Shown in pieces: positions 16,695 to 25,218 of a stretch of DNA of 64,000 nt (within the stretch, counting starts at the first letter, position 1; each line of letters opens with the position of its first letter). The notes beneath the pieces were generated by a model. That model did no database searches. It was not told the DNA's origin and saw only the letters and a list, made by a program, of their open reading frames with translations. The stretch is from assembly GCF_035930445.1 (NCBI RefSeq), contig NZ_CP142394.1:3505501-3569500 (forward strand), given 5' to 3'. The stretch is from Sphingopyxis chilensis (GTDB lineage Bacteria; Pseudomonadota; Alphaproteobacteria; Sphingomonadales; Sphingomonadaceae). The translations under genes were made by a program, and so were the position numbers.

Positions 16695-18971
16695 TTAATG
16701 GATTTTGGCCGTCAACGCGCGAAGGGCGAGGCACGCATGCTGATAGGCCAACACCGATTCCGCGCCCTCGTTGAGGTTCACGCCGCGCCGATTGATCCCG
16801 TCGCGGCAGGTGCCGGTAAGCGGATCGGCAACCGCAAGCCCGCGGTCGTTTGCGCCGGCAAACCAGCGAAAGGCGCGCTGGGCGTGGGCAAGCCAGATCG
16901 CGTCGCCGGTAAGGTCATAGGCCGCCGAAGCAGCATCGATCGCCGCCCACACCTCGACCGGTTGCTGGTCGAACGGACGCGGCAATTCGCGATGACGGCC
17001 AAAGCTGTCGGATCCCACCGGACGAAAGTGGCCGGCGGGCGCGGTCTGGCTGTTGTTGAGCCAGCGGAGCGTGGCGAGGCCGCATTGCGTCGCGTCGGCG
17101 CGCCGCAACCTCATGCCGGCGCGGATAAGGGCTTCGGGAATGCGCGCATTGTCATAGGCCAGCACGGGCTCGAACCAGTCCCAGTCGGGGGCCGACACGC
17201 GGTCGTAGAGCGCGAGCAGTCGCTTGCTGCCCTGCTCCAATATGGCGCGCGCGGGCGCGTTTTCTTCGGCGGCGAGAAGATGGTCGGCGCCCAGCATGGC
17301 AAAGGCGATCGCGCGCGGCGAACGGAAATCGGAGATCGAAGTCGCGGCGCGGGCAAAGAGCCGCCGCGCCCACGAACGCGTGCTTGCGGTGCGGCCTTCG
17401 AGCGCGGTCGCGCCAAGCGCCCAAAGCGTTCGCCCGCAACTGTCCTCGGACCCGGTGTCTTCCAGCCAGTTCCGGCGATAACCCATGAAGTTTCGGAACT
17501 GCCCCTTGTCCGCGTTCCACGAAGCCTCGACAAAGGCCGCGAAAATGCTTCCCAGCCGGCTGCGGTGCGGTTCTGCCTCCGGACCCAGCCGGTTTGTCAG
17601 CATCAGCGCCCGCGCATTGTCGTCGACGCAATAGCCATGCGCGCGGTCCGGGATGTCGTGGACGCTGTGCTGGAGGATGCCGGTGTCGTCACAAATGCGG
17701 AGCAGGCCACCGATCCCGACGTGCGCGGGGTGTTCCGAGACACGGGGCGTCACCTTGGTGGCGCTGACGAGGCCGGCGAGCTCTGCGGCGAGCGCAGGCC
17801 AGATCATGAGCCGCCCGTGCTCGTATGCGCGCCGTTGCATCTCACCGAGCCGTTCGCGGTCGCTGAACAGCGCGACGATCGCACTCGCGATTGCCGTGCT
17901 GTCACCGAAGGGCACGAGGATGCCGTGGCCATCGTCGAGCAGCTCGGCGGCGTGCGCATAGGGTGTCGAAACGACCGCCTTTCCCAAGGCCATCGCATAG
18001 GCCAGCGTCCCCGACGTCGACTGTCCCGCCCCGGTATAGGGGGTGACGTAGACGTCGGCCGCCTCGATCAGGTCCAGCAATGCGTCGGTTTCCAGAAAGG
18101 CATCGATCCACCTGATGTGGTTTTCGACGCCCAATGCCTTCGCCTGTGCCTGCAAGCGTTCGCGATAGGCTTCGCCCTCGCGTGCGAGCAGGTTGGGGTG
18201 GGTCGCTCCAACGATGCAATAGAGGATGTCGGGGCAATCGGCGATAACCGCGGGCAGCGCGGCGATCGCGGCCTCGATGCCCTTGCCCGGCGACAGCAGG
18301 CCGAACGTCATCAGGACATCGCGGCCCGCCAGGCCGGCGGCCGCCTTGAAGCTCTCGGTTCGTCCGAAGGGACGGTCGGGCACGCCGTGCGGGATCATGG
18401 CGATCTGCTCGTCATCGACGGCATAAAGTGTTTTCAACAGGATCCGTGAGCAGTCGGACATGACGACCAGTTTGCTGGCGCTTCCGATCAGCTTTTGCAT
18501 AACGCGCATCTGATCGGCGTCGGGATCGGCAAGTACGGTGTGAAGCGTGACGATCAGCGGCGCGCTGACGCGATCGACGAGTTCGAATATCTTGTCTCCA
18601 GCTAGTCCGCCGAACAGGCCGAACTCGTGCTGCAGCCAAATCACGTCGGTGCCGCTCGCTTCGATCCGCCGCGCGGCATCGACAAAGCTCGCCGCGTCGC
18701 CTTCGGTGATCGTCGAGCAGGCGGAGGGATCGAAGGCGATCGCGTCGATGGCGGGAGCCATAGCATAGACATCGACAGCAAGGTCGGGAGCGGCGAGCCC
18801 CAGCGACGCATGGATGTCGGTGGTAAAGGTTGCGATCCCGCATCGCCGCGGCAGAAAACCGCCGACAAGCGCCAGACGCGTTCCCGGGAGCGCGGCGGCT
18901 TCCGGCGCGAGAACCGGCGAGCAGGCTTCGTCGAACGCCACGCGGTCGATGACTTCGTGCATTTGTTCCAA
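16695..18971 (-). CDS. GT4 glycosyltransferase fused to glycosidase-like domain
   Basis: Encodes 758 residues. The N-terminal ~400 residues form a GT4 (group 1) glycosyltransferase: RRCGIATFTTDIH near residue 42, HEFGLFGG near 115, MIPHGV near 192, FGLLSPGKGIE near 220, and the donor-binding VYVTPYTGAGQSTSGTLAYA with the EX7E-like AAELLDDGHG. The C-terminal ~330 residues (from about HGYCVDDNARALMLTNRL) look like an alpha/alpha-barrel of the type found in glycosidases and epimerases. Such a fusion could build and trim one glycan. The listed start is TTG at 18971; ATG at 18962 is equally possible. An AT-rich region lies upstream. Confidence 0.82.
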   Translation of the reverse strand: MEQMHEVIDRVAFDEACSPVLAPEAAALPGTRLALVGGFLPRRCGIATFTTDIHASLGLAAPDLAVDVYAMAPAIDAIAFDPSACSTITEGDAASFVDAARRIEASGTDVIWLQHEFGLFGGLAGDKIFELVDRVSAPLIVTLHTVLADPDADQMRVMQKLIGSASKLVVMSDCSRILLKTLYAVDDEQIAMIPHGVPDRPFGRTESFKAAAGLAGRDVLMTFGLLSPGKGIEAAIAALPAVIADCPDILYCIVGATHPNLLAREGEAYRERLQAQAKALGVENHIRWIDAFLETDALLDLIEAADVYVTPYTGAGQSTSGTLAYAMALGKAVVSTPYAHAAELLDDGHGILVPFGDSTAIASAIVALFSDRERLGEMQRRAYEHGRLMIWPALAAELAGLVSATKVTPRVSEHPAHVGIGGLLRICDDTGILQHSVHDIPDRAHGYCVDDNARALMLTNRLGPEAEPHRSRLGSIFAAFVEASWNADKGQFRNFMGYRRNWLEDTGSEDSCGRTLWALGATALEGRTASTRSWARRLFARAATSISDFRSPRAIAFAMLGADHLLAAEENAPARAILEQGSKRLLALYDRVSAPDWDWFEPVLAYDNARIPEALIRAGMRLRRADATQCGLATLRWLNNSQTAPAGHFRPVGSDSFGRHRELPRPFDQQPVEVWAAIDAASAAYDLTGDAIWLAHAQRAFRWFAGANDRGLAVADPLTGTCRDGINRRGVNLNEGAESVLAYQHACLALRALTAKIH

Positions 18972-19539
18972 CTTTCAGATGACAGCGCGTCGACGCATCC
19001 GCGATGAATCGGGAACCACGGGGCCTGGTGCTTCCTTGGCGTGTCTTCTGATGATGTGGGGAATATATGCTCCAAAACAAGGGTAGCGACATTAATAATA
19101 TGAACGTTTTAGAAAATCTAAAAACAATAAATTTTTCGGTAAATTTCCATTTTTTAATGTTAATATAATATCAATTCTCTAATAAAATTACATATCAGTA
19201 ACAATAGACTTGATTTGTATAATTCCTATTTTTGCGATGGGCGAGTCTATTACCTACCAGTAGCGGGCCAAGCCGATTGTGCCGGGCCTTCGCGCAAACC
19301 CGGCCACATCGGGGCGGATCGATCGAGGGCTATGCTTTCCCCAGCCGTATCGACCACTCTGCTCTCAAACGCCGCCGGACTAGCCCGAAGATTGAAGAGC
19401 TTGTCTTCTCCTTTCATGTTCACGAGCCTCCGGAGAAGGCAGCAAGCAATTTCCAAGCTGGCGCAACGAGCGGCTAAACGCTTCGTTAAATGGGGGAGCG
19501 ATATCCTCTCTGACCACTATTTACGGGATTGCAGTAAAA
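18972..19539. other. Intergenic region with AT-rich island
   Basis: 568 bp between divergent genes. The stretch of about 19075-19235 is strikingly AT-rich for this genome, with long A/T runs and repeated TTAAT/AATAT. No plausible gene is present: the frames crossing it lack family resemblance and change composition midway. It probably holds the promoter of the GT4-GH130 operon and/or the cyclic-di-GMP gene, and could bind an AT-hook or H-NS-like protein. Confidence 0.6.
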
Positions 19540-22308
19540 ATGGCCCTCGGCGCGAGCGGTAATTTATACGTTCAATCGGAAGCTGTCCTCCGCGAGCAAT
19601 ATGCGAGCTTGGCGCGGCAGGTCCCCCTCATGTACGCACTCATGTTCCTCAACGTCCTGTTCCTCGCGCTCGTAACCGCCGACGGGGGATCCTGGGCAGT
19701 CAGCTTCGTGGCGCCGCTGGCTTTGACGGGGATCATCGCGGTTCGCGCGGCCGCGTGGTATGCGCGAAGGGGTGCCGTCACCACCGACGATCACATTCGC
19801 CGATATCTGCGCGGTACGGTTTTTCGCGCCGGCGCTTTCAGTCTCCTGTTCGGCGGCTGGGGCCTCTATCTTTTCCTGACGGCCGATCCGTTCCACACGA
19901 CCGCGATTGCGCTGTTCATATTCGTAGGCTCGATCAGTTGTTGTTACTGTCTCCAGGCCCTTCCCGCCGCCGCCCGGCTCGTCCTCCTGTTCGGAGCGAC
20001 ACCGGTGACGATCGGCCTCCTCCTTTCGGGTAATTGGTACTTCACGGGCATGGGCCTGACGTTCCTGCTGGGGGCCGGCGTCATTCTACGGACGATCGCG
20101 ACGACGCGGTCGGCTGTATTCGAGTCGCTTCGGGCGCGTTCGGAAATGTCCGTGCTGATCGAAGCCCTTCGGCGCAGCGAAGAACATTATCGGTTTTCCG
20201 TCGAGCTCAATCCCCAGATTCCATGGATCAGCGATCCCGAAGGCCAGATCGTCGAAGTGGGACCTCGCTGGACCGAGCTTACCGGCACGCCGGCCGAGGA
20301 TGCGCTCGGCGCGGGTTGGACCAATTCGCTCCATCCCGACGACCTGCCCGGCGTTCTCGCGCACTGGGAAGAGGCGCTGACGTCGGTCGATAATGCTTTT
20401 GCCGACGTGCGGTACAGAGTTCGCAATTCGGACGGCAGCTACAGATGGTGCCGGGCCCGAGCCAATCCGCGTCGCGACTCCGACGATCGGATCGTCAGTT
20501 GGTACGGAACGCTCGAAGATATTCACGATCAGGTGACCGCGGAGCTGGCTCTGCGCGAGAGCGAGGAGCGTTACCGCCTGGCCTCCCATGCCACGAACGA
20601 CGTGATCTGGGACTGGTCGCATCGTACCGACCGGATCGAATGGGGCAATGGCGCGGTAGAGGTGCTGGGCTATCCGGAAGTATCAACCGGCACGGCAGTC
20701 GCCTGGTGGAAGGAGCGGATTCATCCCGACGACCTGCCGATGGTGGAAAAGACATTCGACGGGATTCTGCGGAAGCTCCACGACAGCTGGAATCATGAAT
20801 ATCGGTTCCGTGCCGCGCAGGGCAATTTCATCAACCTCTACTCGCGAGGATATGTCGTGCGCGACGATGAAGGTCAGGCGGTGCGCTCGATCGGCGCCCT
20901 TCTCGACGTCACTGCCGCGCGCCGGGCGGAAGGGGAACTGCGCTGGGCCGCGAACCACGACCCGCTGACCGGTCTGCCCAACCGCAAGCTCTTCGCCGAA
21001 GTGCTGGAACAGGCGCTGACGGCCGCGTCCGCCAACGCGTCGTGCGTCTGCGTCATCGTGATCGACGTCGATGGCTTCAAACTCCTCAACGACAGCATGG
21101 GGCATGCGGCAGGCGATGAGCTTCTCAGAACCATAGCGCGACGCCTGCAGGGAAACCTTCCTGCCGAAGCGACGGTGGCCCGGCTTGGCGGCGATGAATT
21201 CGCGGTAATCGTGCCGGGGCTGGCTCCTGGTTCCGCGCTCGCTTCGGCTGTCGATGCAATCCTAAAGGGCGTGGCCGATACGCTCACCATCGACGAGAGC
21301 GTCTTGCCCGTCAGCATTAGCGCGGGCGCCGCCGTGTGGCCTGCCGACGGCGATAACGCCGAAGGAATACTGAAGAGCGCAGACCTCGCGCTTTACGCGG
21401 CGAAGGCAGAGGGTGCGGGGGTCGTTCGCGAATTTCGTTCCGAAATGCGCGAGTCCGCGGAGAGCCGTAAGTCGATGCTGCGCGAGGCGCGCGAGGCGCT
21501 GCGCGACGATCGTATCATCCCCTTCTATCAGGCAAAGATCGACCTTCGTAGCGGCGACGTTATCGGTTTCGAAGCCTTGCTGCGCTGGCATCATCATCGG
21601 CGCGGTCTTCAGCCGCCCGACAGCATCCAGGCCGCATTCGACGACAGCCTGCTCGCGAGCGACCTGACGGACCGGATGATCGACCGCGTGCTCGCCGATG
21701 TTGTGCAGTTTAGCGAGAAGGGCGTTGCCTTTGGCCGCATCGCGATCAACGGCTCGCTTGCGGATTTCCGGCGCGACGACTTCGCGGATCGTATCCTCCG
21801 AAAGTTTCAGCGGGCTGGCATTCCGCCCACGCTGCTCGAGCTGGAAGTTACCGAAAGCGTGTTCGTCGATCATCTGGCGCTCAATGTTGAGCGCGCCCTG
21901 CGGGCACTGGTGGCCGAGGGCGTCTCGATTGCGCTCGACGACTTCGGGACGGGCTATGCTTCCCTGACGCACCTGCAGCAGTTTCCGGTCGACGTGCTCA
22001 AGATCGACCGATCGTTCATCTCGCGTCTCGACAGCGCCGACAGCGCGGACTTCGCAATCGTGCATGGCGTGATCGACATCGCGCATCGCATGAACATCGT
22101 CACCGTTGCCGAGGGCGTAGAAAATGATAATCAGCTGGTCCAGCTGCGCAGTCTCGGTTGCGATATCGCGCAAGGCTATCTCTTCAGCCGCGCGATCAGC
22201 GCCGAACGCGTACCGGCCTGGCTACGAAAATGGTCACAGAATCTTCCGGGCTGGTCGAAGTCGGTGACCGACCGGGTCGCTGCCGACCCGCCCATCCGCT
22301 CGGCATGA
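19540..22308 (+). CDS. Membrane PAS-PAS-GGDEF-EAL cyclic-di-GMP protein
   Basis: Encodes 922 residues. Six or so hydrophobic helices occupy about 25-185, then two PAS/PAC modules (HYRFSVELNPQIPWISDPEG and RYRLASHATNDVIWDWSH), a GGDEF domain (TGLPNRKLF, then RLGGDEFAVIV) and an EAL domain (GFEALLRWHHH). The cyclase half lacks an RxxD inhibitory site (PAEA precedes TVARLGGDEF). The phosphodiesterase half keeps the metal and base residues: EALLRW, ELEVTES, ALDDFGTGYASL, KIDRSFI and AEGVEN. Both activities look possible, with net direction set by the PAS sensors. The ATG at 19540 was chosen because the helices follow immediately. It converges with another cyclase gene. Confidence 0.93.
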   Translation: MALGASGNLYVQSEAVLREQYASLARQVPLMYALMFLNVLFLALVTADGGSWAVSFVAPLALTGIIAVRAAAWYARRGAVTTDDHIRRYLRGTVFRAGAFSLLFGGWGLYLFLTADPFHTTAIALFIFVGSISCCYCLQALPAAARLVLLFGATPVTIGLLLSGNWYFTGMGLTFLLGAGVILRTIATTRSAVFESLRARSEMSVLIEALRRSEEHYRFSVELNPQIPWISDPEGQIVEVGPRWTELTGTPAEDALGAGWTNSLHPDDLPGVLAHWEEALTSVDNAFADVRYRVRNSDGSYRWCRARANPRRDSDDRIVSWYGTLEDIHDQVTAELALRESEERYRLASHATNDVIWDWSHRTDRIEWGNGAVEVLGYPEVSTGTAVAWWKERIHPDDLPMVEKTFDGILRKLHDSWNHEYRFRAAQGNFINLYSRGYVVRDDEGQAVRSIGALLDVTAARRAEGELRWAANHDPLTGLPNRKLFAEVLEQALTAASANASCVCVIVIDVDGFKLLNDSMGHAAGDELLRTIARRLQGNLPAEATVARLGGDEFAVIVPGLAPGSALASAVDAILKGVADTLTIDESVLPVSISAGAAVWPADGDNAEGILKSADLALYAAKAEGAGVVREFRSEMRESAESRKSMLREAREALRDDRIIPFYQAKIDLRSGDVIGFEALLRWHHHRRGLQPPDSIQAAFDDSLLASDLTDRMIDRVLADVVQFSEKGVAFGRIAINGSLADFRRDDFADRILRKFQRAGIPPTLLELEVTESVFVDHLALNVERALRALVAEGVSIALDDFGTGYASLTHLQQFPVDVLKIDRSFISRLDSADSADFAIVHGVIDIAHRMNIVTVAEGVENDNQLVQLRSLGCDIAQGYLFSRAISAERVPAWLRKWSQNLPGWSKSVTDRVAADPPIRSA

Positions 22309-22368
22309 CCGAAGGAAGGACCCGCCCGCGCCTCGTGCAGCGGCTGCTCTAAAGCATCGGCTTTTTCC

Positions 22369-22386
22369 TGCTTTTGAACAAAAGCA
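22369..22386. terminator. Palindrome between convergent cyclase genes
   Basis: TGCTTTTG and CAAAAGCA form an 8-bp stem with a 2-base loop between two convergent genes. It could act as a weak bidirectional terminator, but lacks a separate T-tract. Confidence 0.3.
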
Positions 22387-22450
22387 CCCCTGGCTGCTTA
22401 CGGCCACTGCCGATCGCATCAAACGCGTTTCTCGCGCTGAAACCCCGGCC

Positions 22451-23674
22451 TCAGGCCGCCATGTCGGCAGCCACCGCGTCCGCGTCCAGACAGAATAGAG
22501 CGCGGGCCTTGCCGCCTGCTTTGGCCCGGTAGAGCGCGGCATCGGCGCAGGCGAGCAGGCGTTCGAGCTCGAGGCCGAGCTTGGGCGCCGTGGCAATGCC
22601 GACGCTGACCGATATCGACATCGAAATGCCGTCGACGACATAGGGCTTGCTGATGTCGCGGATTATCCGGCGTGCCAGCAATTCGGCTTCCGTCTCTTCG
22701 GCTATGCCGGCCTGCAACACGATGAACTCGTCGCCTCCGAGGCGCGCTACGACGTCGTCGGCCCGAACCATGTCTTCGAGACGCCGCGCCACCTGTTCAA
22801 GCAGCGCATCGCCGGCGGGATGACCATATCGATCATTGATCGCCTTGAACCCGTCGAGGTCGAGATAGTGAAGGGCCACGAGGCTTTTGGCGCGCACTGC
22901 GTTCGCGGCGCGGTCCTGGAATAGTTCGCGCAGCAGCAACCGGTTCGAGAGCCCGGTGAGCGCGTCGGTTCGGGCGAGCTTGGCCATATCGTGGCGGGCC
23001 GTGTGATGTTCGACTGCGGAGCGATAGAGGTGGGCGACGGTCTGGAGGCTAAGCCCTGTGATCGCGGCGACGATGAATGCCTCGATCACATACATTTCCC
23101 GATGGAGCGACATCGCGTGGATCTCGGCGGCGTGCATCGCAAGCGCCAGCACCGTAGGCACGGTCGCCGTGAGGAGCGCGGCAACACAGATCCCGGGCCT
23201 GATCGACGTCCGCGCGACGATCCCCGCGCCGAATCCGAAGACAAGACTGACGGTGATGAGATGGAGCAGGGGGTTATGGGCCGATATCGCGGCGACATTG
23301 AGAAGTGCGAGAAGCACCGCCGAGGTAAGATTTCCGACCGCGTAGCGCCGTTCCCATTTTCGCAGCTCGCTGAATGCGAGGACAGGCTCGGCCCGGCGAT
23401 AGGCGCGGATCGTCAAAAGGCGCGCCAGGGTCGTGACGGCACCAAGGCCGGCGAGGCCGAACAGAAAGACGCTGCCGAACTCGTGACCGGCGAGGATGCA
23501 TATGCCGACAAATACTGCCCCCAGTCCGAATATCGGCAATCGCATGCTGAAGAGCATGTCGACGAAGTCGCGGTACACCGGAAGCGGCAGCGTCGCGGGA
23601 TCCGGGAAAATGCGCAGGCGAAAGATGTGCGCGATCGGTGCGGGGGAGTCCGACCTTCTCATGCGACAAATCAT
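22451..23674 (-). CDS. Membrane diguanylate cyclase
   Basis: Encodes 407 residues. Several hydrophobic helices span about 45-210 (for example LPIFGLGAVFVGICILAGHE and AVLLALLNVAAISA), followed by a GGDEF domain: TDALTGLSNRLLLRELF, YLDLDGFKAINDRYGH and VVARLGGDEFIVLQ. The inhibitory site RADD lies just before VVARLGGDEF, so product feedback is likely, unlike the neighbouring GGDEF-EAL protein. It makes cyclic-di-GMP from GTP at the inner membrane. The ATG at 23674 may be followed by a better start at codon 5 (ATG in MICRM). Confidence 0.9.
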   Translation of the reverse strand: MICRMRRSDSPAPIAHIFRLRIFPDPATLPLPVYRDFVDMLFSMRLPIFGLGAVFVGICILAGHEFGSVFLFGLAGLGAVTTLARLLTIRAYRRAEPVLAFSELRKWERRYAVGNLTSAVLLALLNVAAISAHNPLLHLITVSLVFGFGAGIVARTSIRPGICVAALLTATVPTVLALAMHAAEIHAMSLHREMYVIEAFIVAAITGLSLQTVAHLYRSAVEHHTARHDMAKLARTDALTGLSNRLLLRELFQDRAANAVRAKSLVALHYLDLDGFKAINDRYGHPAGDALLEQVARRLEDMVRADDVVARLGGDEFIVLQAGIAEETEAELLARRIIRDISKPYVVDGISMSISVSVGIATAPKLGLELERLLACADAALYRAKAGGKARALFCLDADAVAADMAA

Positions 23675-24054
23675 AATCCCTTAATCTTAACGCCCTGTAA
23701 CCCGCGTCGCATATGCGGAATTAATGAACGGCGACTCACGAAGTTCCACCGTGCGGGGCGGCGTGGCAGGGCGACGAACTCGAACCGATCCCATCCATCG
23801 CGAAGCGAGCTACGGTGTCGACGAAGGCCTGGACCATTGTCCTTTCCGCAATCCCGAGGTCGATTGCGGTTGCAATCCATCGGACGGGCGGACCGCCAAA
23901 TGACCGCTTCTCATGATTTGCTTCTATATCGGACTGTCGCGAACCGGCCAGTCCCTGCGGCGAGAGCGGGCCAGGTCGCCCCCGTCACCCACTTAGGGAA
24001 CATTGGCGGCATTCAATGGTTGGCTTTGCATGATCACCGACAAGGGAACTCAAG
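23675..24054. other. Intergenic region, no gene seen
   Basis: 380 bp between divergent genes. It contains a stress-type promoter candidate before sodC and an AT-rich segment (TTAATCTTAAC, 23682-23692) before the cyclase gene. I see no coding sequence or mobile-element end that I can support. Confidence 0.5.
23997..24021 (+). promoter_or_regulatory. Candidate EcfG (general stress sigma) promoter for sodC
   Basis: GGAAC at 23997-24001 is followed after 16 bp by GGTT at 24018-24021. The alphaproteobacterial EcfG consensus is GGAAC-N16/17-CGTT, so there is one mismatch. A start site about 8 bp later would leave a short leader before the ATG at 24055. Control of an antioxidant enzyme by the stress sigma factor would be sensible. 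Confidence 0.45.
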
Positions 24055-24633
24055 ATGAAGAAGCTATGTTGGACCGCGACCGCCATTCCTTTCCTCTTGG
24101 CTGGCTGCAATGCGCCGGACGCATCGACGCCGCCAGCCGATGAGAATGCGCCAGCCGCCGAAGCGGTAACCAATGCAGGGGAGACGCCGGCAGCAGAGAG
24201 GGCCGCAGCGGATCTCAAGACAGCGGACGGCGCGGCGGCAGGCAAGGCCACAGCGGCCACCATCAATGGCCGCGTCATGTTGACTTTGCAGGTCCAAGGG
24301 CTTCCGCCCGGCCAGCATGGCGCGCATGTTCACATGACAGGCAAATGTGATGCGCCCAAATTCGAGAGCGCCGGCGGCCATTGGAATCCCGCCGACGCCC
24401 AGCACGGGCTCGACGCGCCCGCCGGACAACATGCCGGCGACATGCCCAATCTCGTTGTCGATGACAATGGCCGCGGGACCCTCGAATATGAACTAAAGGG
24501 TGCCACCTTCGCGGGTTTGATGGACGACGACGGATCGGCGATGGTTGTTCATTCGTCCGCGGACGATCAAAAGACCGACCCTTCGGGCAATAGCGGCGAC
24601 CGCATTGCTTGCGGAATATTCAAGGCAGGCTAG
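24055..24633 (+). CDS. sodC: Cu/Zn superoxide dismutase, lipoprotein form
   Basis: Encodes 192 residues. MKKLCWTATAIPFLLAGC is a lipoprotein signal with lipobox LAGC, followed by a ~45-residue Ala/Pro/Glu-rich linker and a complete Cu/Zn dismutase domain. Copper and zinc ligands appear in HGAHVHMTGKC, GGHWNP, QHAGDMPN and AMVVHSSADD; the active-site arginine is in SGDRIACGIF, whose cysteine can pair with that of GKC. It dismutates superoxide in the periplasm, tethered to a membrane. AAGGGA lies before the start codon. A GGAAC-type promoter upstream suggests stress control. Confidence 0.93.
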   Translation: MKKLCWTATAIPFLLAGCNAPDASTPPADENAPAAEAVTNAGETPAAERAAADLKTADGAAAGKATAATINGRVMLTLQVQGLPPGQHGAHVHMTGKCDAPKFESAGGHWNPADAQHGLDAPAGQHAGDMPNLVVDDNGRGTLEYELKGATFAGLMDDDGSAMVVHSSADDQKTDPSGNSGDRIACGIFKAG

Positions 24634-24913
24634 GCGCCGAGTGGTGGGCCGACATGGCTCGGCGAGATAGGGCTATTTCGTTAGCGGTTCTCTCACTCTA
24701 GAACAGGAAGAGAGCCAAGAGCATTGCACAACCCGATGCACCTAACCCGCCGACAAACAACGGCGGGGGGACGGCGCGTGCAGAGAATGATTTCTCCGCC
24801 GCGCGAATCGTCCGCGGAATGCAGCCGACCTGTTTCATCCATCTCTTGAGAGACGAAGTTTCGGTCCCCTGGGATATGTGATAGCCGGCCGGTGCACCTC
24901 TGAGAGAGGATTT

Positions 24914-24988
24914 TGGTGACCCCTACGGGAATCGAACCCGTGTTTCAGCCGTGAGAGGGCCGCGTCCTGACCGCTAGACGAAGGGGCC
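24914..24988 (-). tRNA. tRNA-Glu (anticodon CTC)
   Basis: The minus strand begins GGCCCCTTCGTCTAGCGGTC, has anticodon CTC in a 7-base loop, the T-arm GGGTTCGATTCCCG, and ends with encoded CCA after an acceptor stem complementary to the 5' end. It reads GAG codons. A sister gene lies 51 bp upstream on the same strand. Confidence 0.93.
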
Positions 24989-25039
24989 TTGAGGGTCGGA
25001 TGTTCCGGGAAAGTGCGGGCCGACCGCCCGCTGAACCGA

Positions 25040-25115
25040 TGGTGACCCCTACGGGACTCGAACCCGTGTTTTCGCCGTGAAAGGGCGACGTCCTAGACCG
25101 CTAGACGAAGGGGCC
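25040..25115 (-). tRNA. tRNA-Glu (anticodon TTC)
   Basis: The minus strand begins GGCCCCTTCGTCTAGCGGTC, with anticodon TTC, T-arm GGGTTCGAGTCCCG and encoded CCA at the 3' end. It reads GAA codons (and GAG by wobble). It is the upstream member of a pair of glutamate isoacceptors, probably co-transcribed. Confidence 0.94.
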
Positions 25116-25218
25116 GTCTGATCGGTGAGCGGGCGCCTTAGACGGGCGCTAGAGCGCGGTCAAGCGTGGGGCGCCCGCCCCGCGCAAAAATATTGCGCCG
25201 CACCCTGCGACCCGGTCG

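Noticed and set aside
19215..19562. 115-residue frame across the AT-rich region
   Set aside because: It crosses an abrupt composition change and overlaps the start of the GGDEF-EAL gene; no motif.
23880..23990. Possible transposase remnant upstream of sodC
   Set aside because: A short stretch looked vaguely coding on the plus strand but has no motif or inverted terminal repeats that I can point to.
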